From NCBI RefSeq assembly GCF_039541875.1, contig NZ_BAABHB010000013.1, positions 147,803 through 211,802 on the forward strand: a stretch of 64,000 nt of DNA. Reading direction: 5' to 3'. The stretch is from Nibrella viscosa (GTDB taxonomy: Bacteria > Bacteroidota > Bacteroidia > Cytophagales > Spirosomataceae). Position numbers and translations under genes: made by a program. Positions 52,274 to 61,449 of this stretch are shown here, piece after piece. Within the stretch, counting starts at the first letter, position 1. Each line of letters starts with the position of its first letter. The notes beneath the pieces are model-generated. The model searched no databases, was not told the origin of the DNA, and saw only the letters and a program-made list of their open reading frames with translations.

Positions 52274-54118
52274 TCAGTGGAACGGGTTACGGACAATTTT
52301 CGGGTTGTTATTGATTACGTTTTGATCAATGGATGAGTAGTAGTTGCCTAGCTGAAACTGCCGGGGTGCCCGGAACCGGGGCGCTACCATCTTTACGAAG
52401 ACGTACTTGCCATCGCGTGAATCACCGGGACGCACCACCCGGTACGGATACAGGGCGTACATCATGGCGTTGGTGTTGTTCGGACTGCCGTTCCAGACCT
52501 CGTGGGCCTGCCGCCAGCGCATCAGATCCCAGACGCGGTGGTCTTCAAAGGCCAGCTCCACCCGGCGCTCGTTCTGAAGCTTAGCCAAGGTTAGGTCCTT
52601 TAGACTGTTCGGGGCGAAGCCGGCCCGCTCCCGCACCCGGTTGACGTATGTCAGGGCGTCGGCTGTCTGACCTAGTTCAAAGGCGGCTTCGGCGGCATTC
52701 AGCAGGATTTCGCCCAGCCGGAAGCGCACCCACCACATATCGCTCCGGATACCCCGCGTACTCGACATTGGGGCTGGATCAATGTATTTGCGGAGGTAGA
52801 AGCCCGTGTTGGATACCTCAGTCTGCGACCGCTGCGGCCCCGACGCGCCCGTCAGCAACTTGCCGTCGGTATAGTTGGAAGCCAGAGTATTGGATTCTAC
52901 CGTTTGGTAGGCGTTTCCGTTCCAAACCATCACGCCAGCCTGAATCTGAACCTCTACGCCTTTAAAACTGGTGCCGGGATAAATCACGGTGCCGTACAAC
53001 CGGGCATCTTTATTATTGAAGATGTCGCTGAGTTTATCGTAGTAGATAAAGTCGCTGTTGTTGGCCGTGCGGGTCTTCAGTTCGCCGGAGGAGCCATCCA
53101 GGTATTCATAGGCTTCCACCAGGTTCAGCACCGGCGTTACGTTCGATGAACTCAGGTTGTCTTCCCGAACGTTGCGGGCAATGTTGTCGTAGCTAAAGGA
53201 GTGCCGCTTGTCTTTGGCCGTCAGGAAATCCTTCGCCAGAATCACTTCCGGGTTGTTCACTTTCTTGGTAAGGGCCTCGTAAAAGTTTTCACCCAGGTTT
53301 GGGTTGCTCCTGTACAGCGAATACCCGCCGGTATTGATAATCTCTCTGGAAGCCTCCAGCGATTTGGTATAGTAGTCCTTTGCCCGGGCTGCCGGGATGC
53401 CTACTTCGCCACCAGGGGTGGTAATGGGGGCACCCAACAGGTTGTTGTATTTGGCAATTGACCCCGCGTACAGCATGGCCCGGCTTTTCAGCGCCAGCGC
53501 CGTAAACTTGTTGGCGCGGGTGTTGCTGCCGGTATTGCCCAGATTGTCCTTGATGGCATCCAGTTCGGCGGCAATGAAGTCGTAAACTTCCTCTTCCTTA
53601 TTGCGCGGCAGTTGCAACGGAGACGGGTTACCACTGAAATCGTAGATCAACTGCTTGGTCACCAGCGGTACACCTCCCATCCGCTTCACCAGTTCGAAAT
53701 ACTGGTACGCCCGCAGAAAACGCAGCTCCGCCGAAAACTGCGTTTTCTGGGCTGGTGTCAGCTTTACGCCATATTTTTCGATATTTTCAAGCGCCAGGTT
53801 AATGTCGCGGATCAGGCTGTAATCCCACAGCCGCCAGCGTTCAAACGGGTACGACACAATGTTGTTCCGGGCGTCGTCGTTGCCCGACCACATGGCTTCG
53901 TCGTAGGCGGCAAACTCCTGCCAGCCTGCATCAATCTGTGAGTGTGCCGGCAGCCGGTCGTAGTAATTGGCCAGCAGGCTGACGATCATGCGTGAGTCGT
54001 TCCAGACCTGTTCTTCGAGGATGATATTGGGTGGTTGCCGTTCGAGCCATTCTTCCTTACAGGCGGATGCGGGTAGCAAGGCAGCAGCGATGAGCAGGTA
54101 TTTATAGATTCGTTTCAT
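52274..54118 (-). CDS. RagB/SusD family nutrient-binding lipoprotein
   Basis: Surface glycan-binding lipoprotein of 614 residues. Signal with lipobox PASAC; SusD N-terminal TPR-like helices (RFLRAYQYFELVKRMGGVPLV, the family hallmark) and the C-terminal RLGEILLNAAEAAFELGQ and LQNERRVELAFEDHRVWDLMRW are seen. It would act as the lid over the SusC channel coded 15 bases upstream. The neighbouring GH43 suggests arabinan or another pentose-rich glycan as cargo. Confidence 0.95.
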   Translation of the reverse strand: MKRIYKYLLIAAALLPASACKEEWLERQPPNIILEEQVWNDSRMIVSLLANYYDRLPAHSQIDAGWQEFAAYDEAMWSGNDDARNNIVSYPFERWRLWDYSLIRDINLALENIEKYGVKLTPAQKTQFSAELRFLRAYQYFELVKRMGGVPLVTKQLIYDFSGNPSPLQLPRNKEEEVYDFIAAELDAIKDNLGNTGSNTRANKFTALALKSRAMLYAGSIAKYNNLLGAPITTPGGEVGIPAARAKDYYTKSLEASREIINTGGYSLYRSNPNLGENFYEALTKKVNNPEVILAKDFLTAKDKRHSFSYDNIARNVREDNLSSSNVTPVLNLVEAYEYLDGSSGELKTRTANNSDFIYYDKLSDIFNNKDARLYGTVIYPGTSFKGVEVQIQAGVMVWNGNAYQTVESNTLASNYTDGKLLTGASGPQRSQTEVSNTGFYLRKYIDPAPMSSTRGIRSDMWWVRFRLGEILLNAAEAAFELGQTADALTYVNRVRERAGFAPNSLKDLTLAKLQNERRVELAFEDHRVWDLMRWRQAHEVWNGSPNNTNAMMYALYPYRVVRPGDSRDGKYVFVKMVAPRFRAPRQFQLGNYYSSIDQNVINNNPKIVRNPFH

Positions 54119-54132
54119 GGTTGAGGTCTCGG

Positions 54133-57100
54133 TTAAAGGGTTAAACTAAAGCCGGCATTGTACAGCCGTTGCTGTGGATATACCAGGGCCCCGTTCGACG
54201 AAATTTCGGGGTCAATCTCCAGCGCACCCACATTGTCGATCGAGAAAAGATTGGTGCCGTTTACATACACGCGCAGACCATTTACGCCAAAGCGGTTGAG
54301 CAGCGTTTTCGGCAACGAATAGCCCAGTTCCAGGTTGCGCAGACGGATGTAGCGGACGTTGGTGGTCCAGAAATCACTTCGGCGGCTGAAGTTCACATGA
54401 CTGGTGTTGTCTTTCCGGATGGCCGGATACCTCCCCGCAACCCATGGGCTATCCGGATTGAACGGATCGGTTCGGTGCCAGCGGTCTTCGAACATAAAGT
54501 GCGGAGATGTACCGTTGTTCTGGAATGGGATTTTCATCTCCACCTCGCGCCGGAACGACTGGAAATTTGCCCCGGCGAAGTCGACCAGCAGGCTGAACCC
54601 TTTCCAGCCCAGGCTACCGTTGATCCCAAAGCTCATGTACGGGTTGGCGCCCTCGGCATACCCGATCGGTCGCTCATCGAGGTTGTTGATAATACCGTCG
54701 CCGTTCACGTCTTTGTAGATGAAGTCGCCGGGAAGCTGGGTGCGGTTGCCCTGACCATCGTTGTTGATTTTGTAGTTGTCAATCTCTTCCTGCGACTGGA
54801 AACGGCCAATAACCTGGTAGCCCCAGTTGACGCTGGCCCAGCGGTCGACCCGTGAGTTCCGGTATTCATCCCAGGAGTTGCCGAAACGGGGTTTGTACTG
54901 GCTGAGATCCCGCAGCCGGGAGATGGTTCCGTTTACCCCCAGCGAGTACTCAATGTCCCGTACTTTACCCCGGTAGGTCAGCACCCCTTCCATGCCCCGG
55001 ATGGCGTCGGAGTTCAGGTTTTCGTTGGGCAGCGTGTAACCTACCTCGCTCGGCAGCAAGACGTCGTAGCGGGCCGCCGGCAGACCGGTGCGCTTGCGCT
55101 CGAATACATCGAACTGCCCCGACAACCGGCTGTTGAACAAAGAGAAGTCGATACCAATATTGCGGGAAATGTTGTTCACCCACGACAGGGTGGTAATCGG
55201 TAATCCGCGTGGTTGCAGACCCGTCACCAGATTACCGTTGAAAACGGCTGTGCGGCTGGCCCAGTTGTAGCCGGACAGGTAGCTGAACGGGGGCACAATG
55301 AACGCATCATTGATGACGTCGCTACCGGTTTTACCCCAGGAGGCCCGCAGTTTCAGGTCGTCGAGCACATTACCGAGTTTGTCTTTAAAGAACGGCTCTT
55401 CCAGCACCCGCCAGCCGACCGATACACCGGGGAAGAAACCGTACCGCCGACCGGGCGCAAACAGAAACGATCCGTCGTACCGGCCCAGCACTTCCAGCAG
55501 GTACTTCTGCTTGTAATTATAGTTGACCCGACCGATGTAGCCCGCCCGCGCCTGCACGTTCCACTCGTCGATCAGGATGTCCTGATTGGCGAAGTACATG
55601 AGCGGGATGTAGTTGTTGGGCGGCACGGTATGCACCACCATGTATTTGTTATCGGTATCGTACCGCTCGTAAGCCGCTACCGCCGAGAGGCCATGGTCGC
55701 CGATCTGCTTGTTGTAGCTCAGTTGGAACTGAGCAAAGCGGTCGACTATGTTCCGCTTCCGGCGTTCGCGCCAGGGGTTCTGGTTGCCACCGCCCGGTAC
55801 CAGGTTGTAGGTGTCAGTTTTGGCGTCGTAGGTGTAGGCGTCGTATGTATACTCAAACCCGTCGAAATCGAAGTTCGTAAAGTTGTAGGAGTACGTTCCT
55901 TTCGCCACCAGCCCGAAGCCAAAATCGTACTGGGCGAAGAAGTTGCCCTTCACGGCCCGCCAGATTTCACTGATGGTACCCGTGATGTCTTTTTTATACG
56001 TGGCCGGGTTTACGTTTACGTTATGCGTCTGGTTGATGTACGCCGGGTTATCGTTGGCGTACGGCCGCTCGGTCGGCCACATGGAGAAGATACTCAGGAA
56101 TGGGTTGAAGTAATCGTCCAGCCCCGGCACCCCCACCTGAAAGCGGTCTTCGATCCGGCCGCTCAACTGCGTACCCACGCGCAGCCCTTTAGCAATACCC
56201 GCATCGATGTTAGCCTGGAAGTTGGTCCGGTTAAAGTTGTAATCCCGGATCAGCGCTTCCTGGTTGAGGTGACCGACCGACACGTAGTAGTTGATATTCT
56301 CCGCCCCGCCCGATACGCTGGCGTTCAGGAATGATTGCGGTACGTTGGGGCGCATCACCATATCGTAATAGTTGAAGCTCTGGAAGCCCTTCTCGGTACC
56401 GGCCTGCCATTTGGCTAACTCGTCGGGTGTGATGGTGGTCTGAATCCCCCGGTTCTGGTCCGACTCGGCCAGCGCCCGCACGTGCTGGTAGGCATTGGCC
56501 GGTCTGGGGTAGCGGGTGAAATTCTGCAAGCCGTAGTAGCCCGTCAGGTTAATGGCTGTTTTCTGACCGGCTTTCCCTTTCTTGGTGGTCACCAGAATAA
56601 CGCCGTTGGCGGCCCGCAAACCATAAATGGCGGCCGAAGCATCTTTCAGGATAGAAATGCTCTCAATGTCATTCTGGCCCAATTGGTTAAACTGGCCCGC
56701 ATCGGCCGGCACGCCGTCGATGATGAACAGGGGCGTTCCCATGTTCCGGATCTGGATGTTGGTGATACCGCCGGGCCGGGCGTCGGTCTGCCGGGCCGTA
56801 ATTCCCTGAATCTTTCCAACGAGTGCACCCGAGGTGGTTACCGATGGGGTCCGGTTCAGGTCGGATGCCTGAATAGTACCAACGGCTCCCGTCACCGTTC
56901 CCCGCGACTGCGTACCGTAACCAACCACGACCACTTCATCGAGCGTCTGGTTATCGGCGAGCAGTTTAATGGTCAGATTGGAGGCATTACCCACCGGCAT
57001 CTCCTGCGTGAGATACCCGACAAAGCTGAAGACCAGCACAGCATTCTGATCGGGTACAGTAATCTTAAATTGTCCCTGGGCATCCGTCGACACGCCCCGG

Positions 57101-57309
57101 GTGGTGCCTTTGATCACTACGTTTACGCCGGGCAGGCCATCGCCTTTTTCGTCGGTTACTTTACCGGAAACAGGTACTTCGGCCGGGTCGCTCAGTGGTG
57201 CGCCTACGGTGTAGGAACAAACGAACAGCGCCAGCATCAGCGCCAGTGGAACAAAGGACATTCTCCTCAGGAACCAGGCACTATGGGTCGGTAGTCCATT
57301 TTTTTTCAT
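54133..57309 (-). CDS. SusC/RagA family TonB-linked outer-membrane protein
   Basis: TonB-dependent importer of 1058 residues from ATG 57309 (the frame is open 63 bases further, but MKKNGLPTHSAWFLRRMSFV is the natural signal start). Order: signal, carboxypeptidase-D regulatory-like domain (VSGKVTDEKGDGLPGVNVVI), TonB-box-adjacent region with DEVVVVGYGTQSRGTVTGAV, the plug (IQIRNMGTPLFIIDGVP, ILKDASAAIYGLRAANGVI), and the 22-strand barrel to the C-terminal aromatic end (NAGFSLTL). It imports glycans together with SusD. The gene heads the susC-susD-DUF3823 unit; a 360-base gap lies before it. Confidence 0.95.
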   Translation of the reverse strand: MKKNGLPTHSAWFLRRMSFVPLALMLALFVCSYTVGAPLSDPAEVPVSGKVTDEKGDGLPGVNVVIKGTTRGVSTDAQGQFKITVPDQNAVLVFSFVGYLTQEMPVGNASNLTIKLLADNQTLDEVVVVGYGTQSRGTVTGAVGTIQASDLNRTPSVTTSGALVGKIQGITARQTDARPGGITNIQIRNMGTPLFIIDGVPADAGQFNQLGQNDIESISILKDASAAIYGLRAANGVILVTTKKGKAGQKTAINLTGYYGLQNFTRYPRPANAYQHVRALAESDQNRGIQTTITPDELAKWQAGTEKGFQSFNYYDMVMRPNVPQSFLNASVSGGAENINYYVSVGHLNQEALIRDYNFNRTNFQANIDAGIAKGLRVGTQLSGRIEDRFQVGVPGLDDYFNPFLSIFSMWPTERPYANDNPAYINQTHNVNVNPATYKKDITGTISEIWRAVKGNFFAQYDFGFGLVAKGTYSYNFTNFDFDGFEYTYDAYTYDAKTDTYNLVPGGGNQNPWRERRKRNIVDRFAQFQLSYNKQIGDHGLSAVAAYERYDTDNKYMVVHTVPPNNYIPLMYFANQDILIDEWNVQARAGYIGRVNYNYKQKYLLEVLGRYDGSFLFAPGRRYGFFPGVSVGWRVLEEPFFKDKLGNVLDDLKLRASWGKTGSDVINDAFIVPPFSYLSGYNWASRTAVFNGNLVTGLQPRGLPITTLSWVNNISRNIGIDFSLFNSRLSGQFDVFERKRTGLPAARYDVLLPSEVGYTLPNENLNSDAIRGMEGVLTYRGKVRDIEYSLGVNGTISRLRDLSQYKPRFGNSWDEYRNSRVDRWASVNWGYQVIGRFQSQEEIDNYKINNDGQGNRTQLPGDFIYKDVNGDGIINNLDERPIGYAEGANPYMSFGINGSLGWKGFSLLVDFAGANFQSFRREVEMKIPFQNNGTSPHFMFEDRWHRTDPFNPDSPWVAGRYPAIRKDNTSHVNFSRRSDFWTTNVRYIRLRNLELGYSLPKTLLNRFGVNGLRVYVNGTNLFSIDNVGALEIDPEISSNGALVYPQQRLYNAGFSLTL

Positions 57310-57669
57310 AAATTGGTTTCGTTTTTGTTTTGACTGGGAAAAGGAAAGGCAAAAACTTCCCTGCATCCTCAAAAAAGGATGATTTTGGCCAGGGGAATAC
57401 GTAAGGTCAGTGATGTTGCAGCATCGCTGGCCTTTTCTGTTTACTCCGCATTAATGCTTCATAGGCAGTCAGAGATTAAGTGAGACGTTAAATTATTTCC
57501 TGATAAATGGATATTTTGCCGGATTGAAGAGATAACATTCGAATGATCGGCATTCGGATGTATGTAGGATGCAGGCAGAAGGGGTAAAGGAGGGATAGCG
57601 ATCCCTTAAATGGGTGCGTTACACTATCCCTCCCGGAAGTTGCAGAACGTCTGCTCCACTAGGAGCTAC
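57310..57669. promoter_or_regulatory. Leader region of the SusC unit
   Basis: No gene supported. It must contain the promoter for the minus-strand SusC unit, or at least its leader, and the 3' end of the ThuA fusion gene. No exact TAnnTTTG was found on the minus strand. A 13-bp hairpin at 57403-57434 is listed separately. Confidence 0.45.
57403..57434. repeat. 13-bp hairpin in the SusC leader
   Basis: AAGGTCAGTGATG (57403-57415) and CATCGCTGGCCTT (57422-57434) pair around TTGCAG with two G-T pairs. On the plus strand TTCTGTTT follows. It could be an attenuator in the minus-strand leader or end leftover readthrough. Confidence 0.45.
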
Positions 57670-60600
57670 TTACTTAGCCGTGGCGTTATTTGCCGTTGGC
57701 GAGGCTGTGACCTTCATAACCCCGTTCATGATGCGCCAGTGGCCGGGGAACGTACACACATACGGGTAGTCGCCCGGCTGCACGGGAGCCGTAAACTTCA
57801 GCCGGTAGGACTGGTCCGGATTTACCAGCGGAGTAGCCGCAATGATCTGCGGAATCGACGGTACGTAGTTCTTCTCGGCTCCGTCTTTTGCCGTAATCAT
57901 CTTGTCGGCGGCTGCCCCAATGATTTCCATCGTCTTTGGCTTACCGATAACAATGTTATGCTGCATGGCGTCGGGGTTCTCGAAGATGATCTCTACCGTT
58001 TTGCCGGCGGTTACCGTAAACTCTTTTCTGTCAAACTGCATGGCTTCGCGTACGGCTTTGATCCGGACCACCTCGGTATTCGGGTCAGCGGCTTCGGTGG
58101 CCTGCACGCCCCAGGCCTGCATCACGCGGCTCAGGCGCTCGCGGGTATCGTCCGGTACCGTGTTGGTCAGGCTGGCCAGGAACCCTTTGTCGGCATCCTG
58201 TACCGTTGCCCGCCGGCGCGGAGCCCAGCCGTCGATCACCCCTTTCACCAACGCCTGGCTATAGGCTCTGTCCAGCTTCTGCGAGAGCTTTAGCATGGCT
58301 ATGGCTGAGTCGACCGGCATGGTCGATACGTAGCTGCGAATGGCGCGTTCCAGGGCATAAGCCGTCAGGTTCTGCGGAGCCTGGTAGGTTACCTTCACCA
58401 TGCGGCTGTTGTTGGACTCGTTCGTTTCGGTAATGGTATTGTCGCGGTCGATGACCGTAACCACGTTGTAGGTGCCCGGCTGATCGGAGTTGAAGCTGAT
58501 GTTGCCGATCCAGGGACCGTTGTTGCCCTGCTCAATCGTTACCGTTTCGCCAGGGGCAATGCCCTTGTTGAATACCTGACTGGTCAGGTTGATCGTGCGG
58601 CCCTCGCCCTGAATCCGGATGTTCAGCGGTATAATGGTTCCCGCCGGAACGGCGACGCCACCCTGGTTCTGCACCTCGTAGATGAACCGCACCGTTTCGC
58701 GCAGGGCAGGGTTTGCCGGTTCTACCCGTACATTGGTAATCACCAGATCGGCCTTGTCGCCTTTTGGCGTAATCGCCGTTGACGCAGACGCCGTGGCTGC
58801 GCCGTTGGCGCCGTGCTGCATGGCCGAATGATCGTGCGACGCCATGTTGTTACCCGTCGATGCGCCAGCTTTTTTCAGCGTCTGAGCCAGGTACTCCCGG
58901 CGCAGCTTGCCACCGTGGCTGTTCAGCACCACCGCAAAGGCTTCGGGCATCCAGCGGTCCGTCACTTCCTTTGCGTTTTCAAAACGGGCCAGAATCGCCT
59001 TTTCGGCGGCTGATGTCAAAGGCATTTCCGACAGGGCCAGCAGCGAGTTCAGCACAACAACCGGCTCCTGATCGGTCAGGGTGTTTGCCTGCAGAATAGC
59101 GGCAACGGTAGCCTCATTGCGTGGCAGCACCTGCACGGCTGTTTTGCGTACGCCCGGACACGGATGCTTCAACGCTGATATGGCTGCCTGCAAGGCTGGT
59201 CCACCCTCTTTCAGCACACCCAGACCGTCCAGCGTCCACAGCGCATGAATGGCCGCCGGGTTAATGCCGATTTCGTCCAGCGACTGATCATTCACCAGCG
59301 CAATCAACTGCGGAACCACATCTTTCTGACCACGTTCTACCAGCAACCGCTGAGCCGCCTGCCGCCAGAACATGTTATTGTTCTTCAGCGCAGCCACCAA
59401 CTCCTGCGGACGATCTTTGCTCAATGACAGTGGCGTGTACGCCGGCGCATGTTTATACCCTACCCGGTAGATACGGCCGTGGGTATAATCGCGCAGGTCC
59501 GTCTGGTATGCGTTACCCGAACCGTTCTGAGCGCCCTTTGGCGTTGGGTTATGCTGGATAATGAAGCTGTACCAGTCGGCAATCCAGACGGCACCGTCCG
59601 GGCCTACCTCGGCAAATACCGGCGATACCCACTCATCGGCACCGGCCAGCAGGTTAAAGCCGTCCTTGTCCTCGTAGTTGGTACCCTGCTTCTCCATGAT
59701 GTTCTGGTGAACAATATGGCCGGTCGGCTCACACACAAAAGCAACTTTGTTCCAGTACGCCTTCGGGAAGGCGCGGGCAGTATAGAAGTTGTGACCCGCT
59801 GCCGCCGTAAAGCCACCAAATACATCGACCTGACGAACTTTGGTGGTAATTGGCTTCATATCCTTGTGCGTATCAGTGCTGCGGCTACCGTTGTCGAAAC
59901 CAGGCGTCGAAATGTAGTAGCGGTGCGGAATGGTCATATACCAGCCGTGCGAGTTGTTGGCCGTTGAGCCGAACACATCGCCCATTTCATTGAAGGCCAT
60001 ACCCCAGGTGTTGTTGGAGGTGCTGGTTACGTATTCAAGTTGCGAACCGTCCGGCTTAAACCGGAAGAAACCCTGGCTGAACTTCACCGAATCGGCACCT
60101 ATCTTCCCTTTGAACCCGGAGTACCCCACGCTGCCCCAGATCCAGTTGTCGAAGCCGTAGTGGAGGTTCGACGGACCGGCGTGAGTATCAAACGTGCCGA
60201 AGCCCGTAAACAGAATCTTCTTTTCGTCGGCCTTTTCGTCGCCGTTGGTATCCTTCAGGTACAGCATATGCGGAGCCTGCGACACGATCAGACCGCCGTT
60301 GTAGGCAACCATGCCGGTCGGGATACTCAGCCCTTCGGCGTACCGGGTAAACTTGTCGGCCTTGCCGTCTTTGTTTGTATCCTCACACAACAGGATATAA
60401 TCGCTGCCGCCGTTTTCTTTACGCTCGTTCGGGTAATCTTTGGTGATCAGTATATATAACCGGCCGCGTTCGTCCCAGGTCATGGCAATGGGGTGCATCA
60501 CGTTCGGTTCCGAGGCATACAGGTCCAGCGTAAAATCCACCGGCACCTGAATATGCTTCATCGACTCTTGGGGAGAGAGGGCCAGTTGCTGCAGTTGCGG

Positions 60601-61449
60601 ACCGGGGCGCTTCTCGTAGTTCGGCAGATTGGCTTCTTTATACGCAAACGGCTGCGGCTTCAGGTCATCGTGCAGCTTCTTTACCTTGTCGCCAACGGCC
60701 CAGAGTATTCCCCGCTCCAGCAACTCCTGAAAACCTGGTTTTTCCCAGGTACGTTCGTCGTGACCGTAGGCCGTATAGAATACCCGGCCTTTGCCGTAGG
60801 TACGTGTCCAGGTGTACGGCTCCGTTTTCTCGCCCGGCTTATCTTTTGCCTGATCGGCTTTGATCTCCCGAACGGCCAGCACGTTATTGTCGGCCTGAAG
60901 CTTACTGTGCAGATACGTTTCATCGTATGATTTAAATGGCTGCAAACCCATGACAGCCGGGTGATTCGGCTGCGTAAACGTTGTCTGAATAGTATCCATC
61001 CGGTGCCGCCAGAACTGTCCGCCCACCATCTTAACGTATTCGGCGGAGTTGCGGAAACAGTACGACGCACAGTGTACCGGAATCAGCCCTTTACCCGATG
61101 CCACGAAGTCGAGCAACGCCCGCTCCGGAGCCGGTGGGATGCTGTCCCAGTTGGCAAAAATCATCAGGCCATCGTACTTGCTGAGGTTCTCGGCGTTGAG
61201 GTCGTTCAGGTTTTCGGTATAGGTAAAATTGATACCTTTATTACCCAAACCAGCCATTAAAGTCGGGATAAAGTCGATAGGGCGGTGATGCCCCCGGTCG
61301 CCGAGAAACAGAATCTCTACACGCCTGGGCTGGTCTGCTTTGGCCGTTCGTCCGGACAGGCTTGCCTGCTGAGAGCCCCCCTGACGCGCACACTGGGTCA
61401 GCAGCGCGGTCAGGCTCAGTAAACAAAGTAGGGTTTTCCAGTTATTCAT
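57670..61449 (-). CDS. ThuA/PVC-type propeller/CARDB/azurin-like fusion lipoprotein
   Basis: Lipoprotein of 1259 residues from ATG 61449 (lipobox LLTQC, Cys 20). Order: ThuA-like domain (RVEILFLGDRGHHRPIDFIP, VHCASYCFRNSAEYVKM; ~40-245), PVC-type membrane-bound dehydrogenase propeller (HPIAMTWDERGRLYILITKD, DTNKDGKAD; ~290-690), HEAT-like helices (~720-890), a Met/His-rich linker (MASHDHSAMQHG), CARDB (~930-1045), and a C-terminal cupredoxin with His 1164 in AMQHNIVIG and CTFPGHWRIM giving Cys 1232, His 1237 and Met 1241, the type 1 copper ligands of azurin. No CXXCH haem site is seen. The start overlaps the dehydrogenase gene by 8 bases. It may oxidise a sugar in the periplasm and pass electrons to copper. 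Confidence 0.9.
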   Translation of the reverse strand: MNNWKTLLCLLSLTALLTQCARQGGSQQASLSGRTAKADQPRRVEILFLGDRGHHRPIDFIPTLMAGLGNKGINFTYTENLNDLNAENLSKYDGLMIFANWDSIPPAPERALLDFVASGKGLIPVHCASYCFRNSAEYVKMVGGQFWRHRMDTIQTTFTQPNHPAVMGLQPFKSYDETYLHSKLQADNNVLAVREIKADQAKDKPGEKTEPYTWTRTYGKGRVFYTAYGHDERTWEKPGFQELLERGILWAVGDKVKKLHDDLKPQPFAYKEANLPNYEKRPGPQLQQLALSPQESMKHIQVPVDFTLDLYASEPNVMHPIAMTWDERGRLYILITKDYPNERKENGGSDYILLCEDTNKDGKADKFTRYAEGLSIPTGMVAYNGGLIVSQAPHMLYLKDTNGDEKADEKKILFTGFGTFDTHAGPSNLHYGFDNWIWGSVGYSGFKGKIGADSVKFSQGFFRFKPDGSQLEYVTSTSNNTWGMAFNEMGDVFGSTANNSHGWYMTIPHRYYISTPGFDNGSRSTDTHKDMKPITTKVRQVDVFGGFTAAAGHNFYTARAFPKAYWNKVAFVCEPTGHIVHQNIMEKQGTNYEDKDGFNLLAGADEWVSPVFAEVGPDGAVWIADWYSFIIQHNPTPKGAQNGSGNAYQTDLRDYTHGRIYRVGYKHAPAYTPLSLSKDRPQELVAALKNNNMFWRQAAQRLLVERGQKDVVPQLIALVNDQSLDEIGINPAAIHALWTLDGLGVLKEGGPALQAAISALKHPCPGVRKTAVQVLPRNEATVAAILQANTLTDQEPVVVLNSLLALSEMPLTSAAEKAILARFENAKEVTDRWMPEAFAVVLNSHGGKLRREYLAQTLKKAGASTGNNMASHDHSAMQHGANGAATASASTAITPKGDKADLVITNVRVEPANPALRETVRFIYEVQNQGGVAVPAGTIIPLNIRIQGEGRTINLTSQVFNKGIAPGETVTIEQGNNGPWIGNISFNSDQPGTYNVVTVIDRDNTITETNESNNSRMVKVTYQAPQNLTAYALERAIRSYVSTMPVDSAIAMLKLSQKLDRAYSQALVKGVIDGWAPRRRATVQDADKGFLASLTNTVPDDTRERLSRVMQAWGVQATEAADPNTEVVRIKAVREAMQFDRKEFTVTAGKTVEIIFENPDAMQHNIVIGKPKTMEIIGAAADKMITAKDGAEKNYVPSIPQIIAATPLVNPDQSYRLKFTAPVQPGDYPYVCTFPGHWRIMNGVMKVTASPTANNATAK

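Noticed and set aside
55213..56334. 373-codon plus-strand frame within the SusC gene
   Set aside because: Antisense to a conserved barrel protein; no domain, signal or ribosome-binding site.
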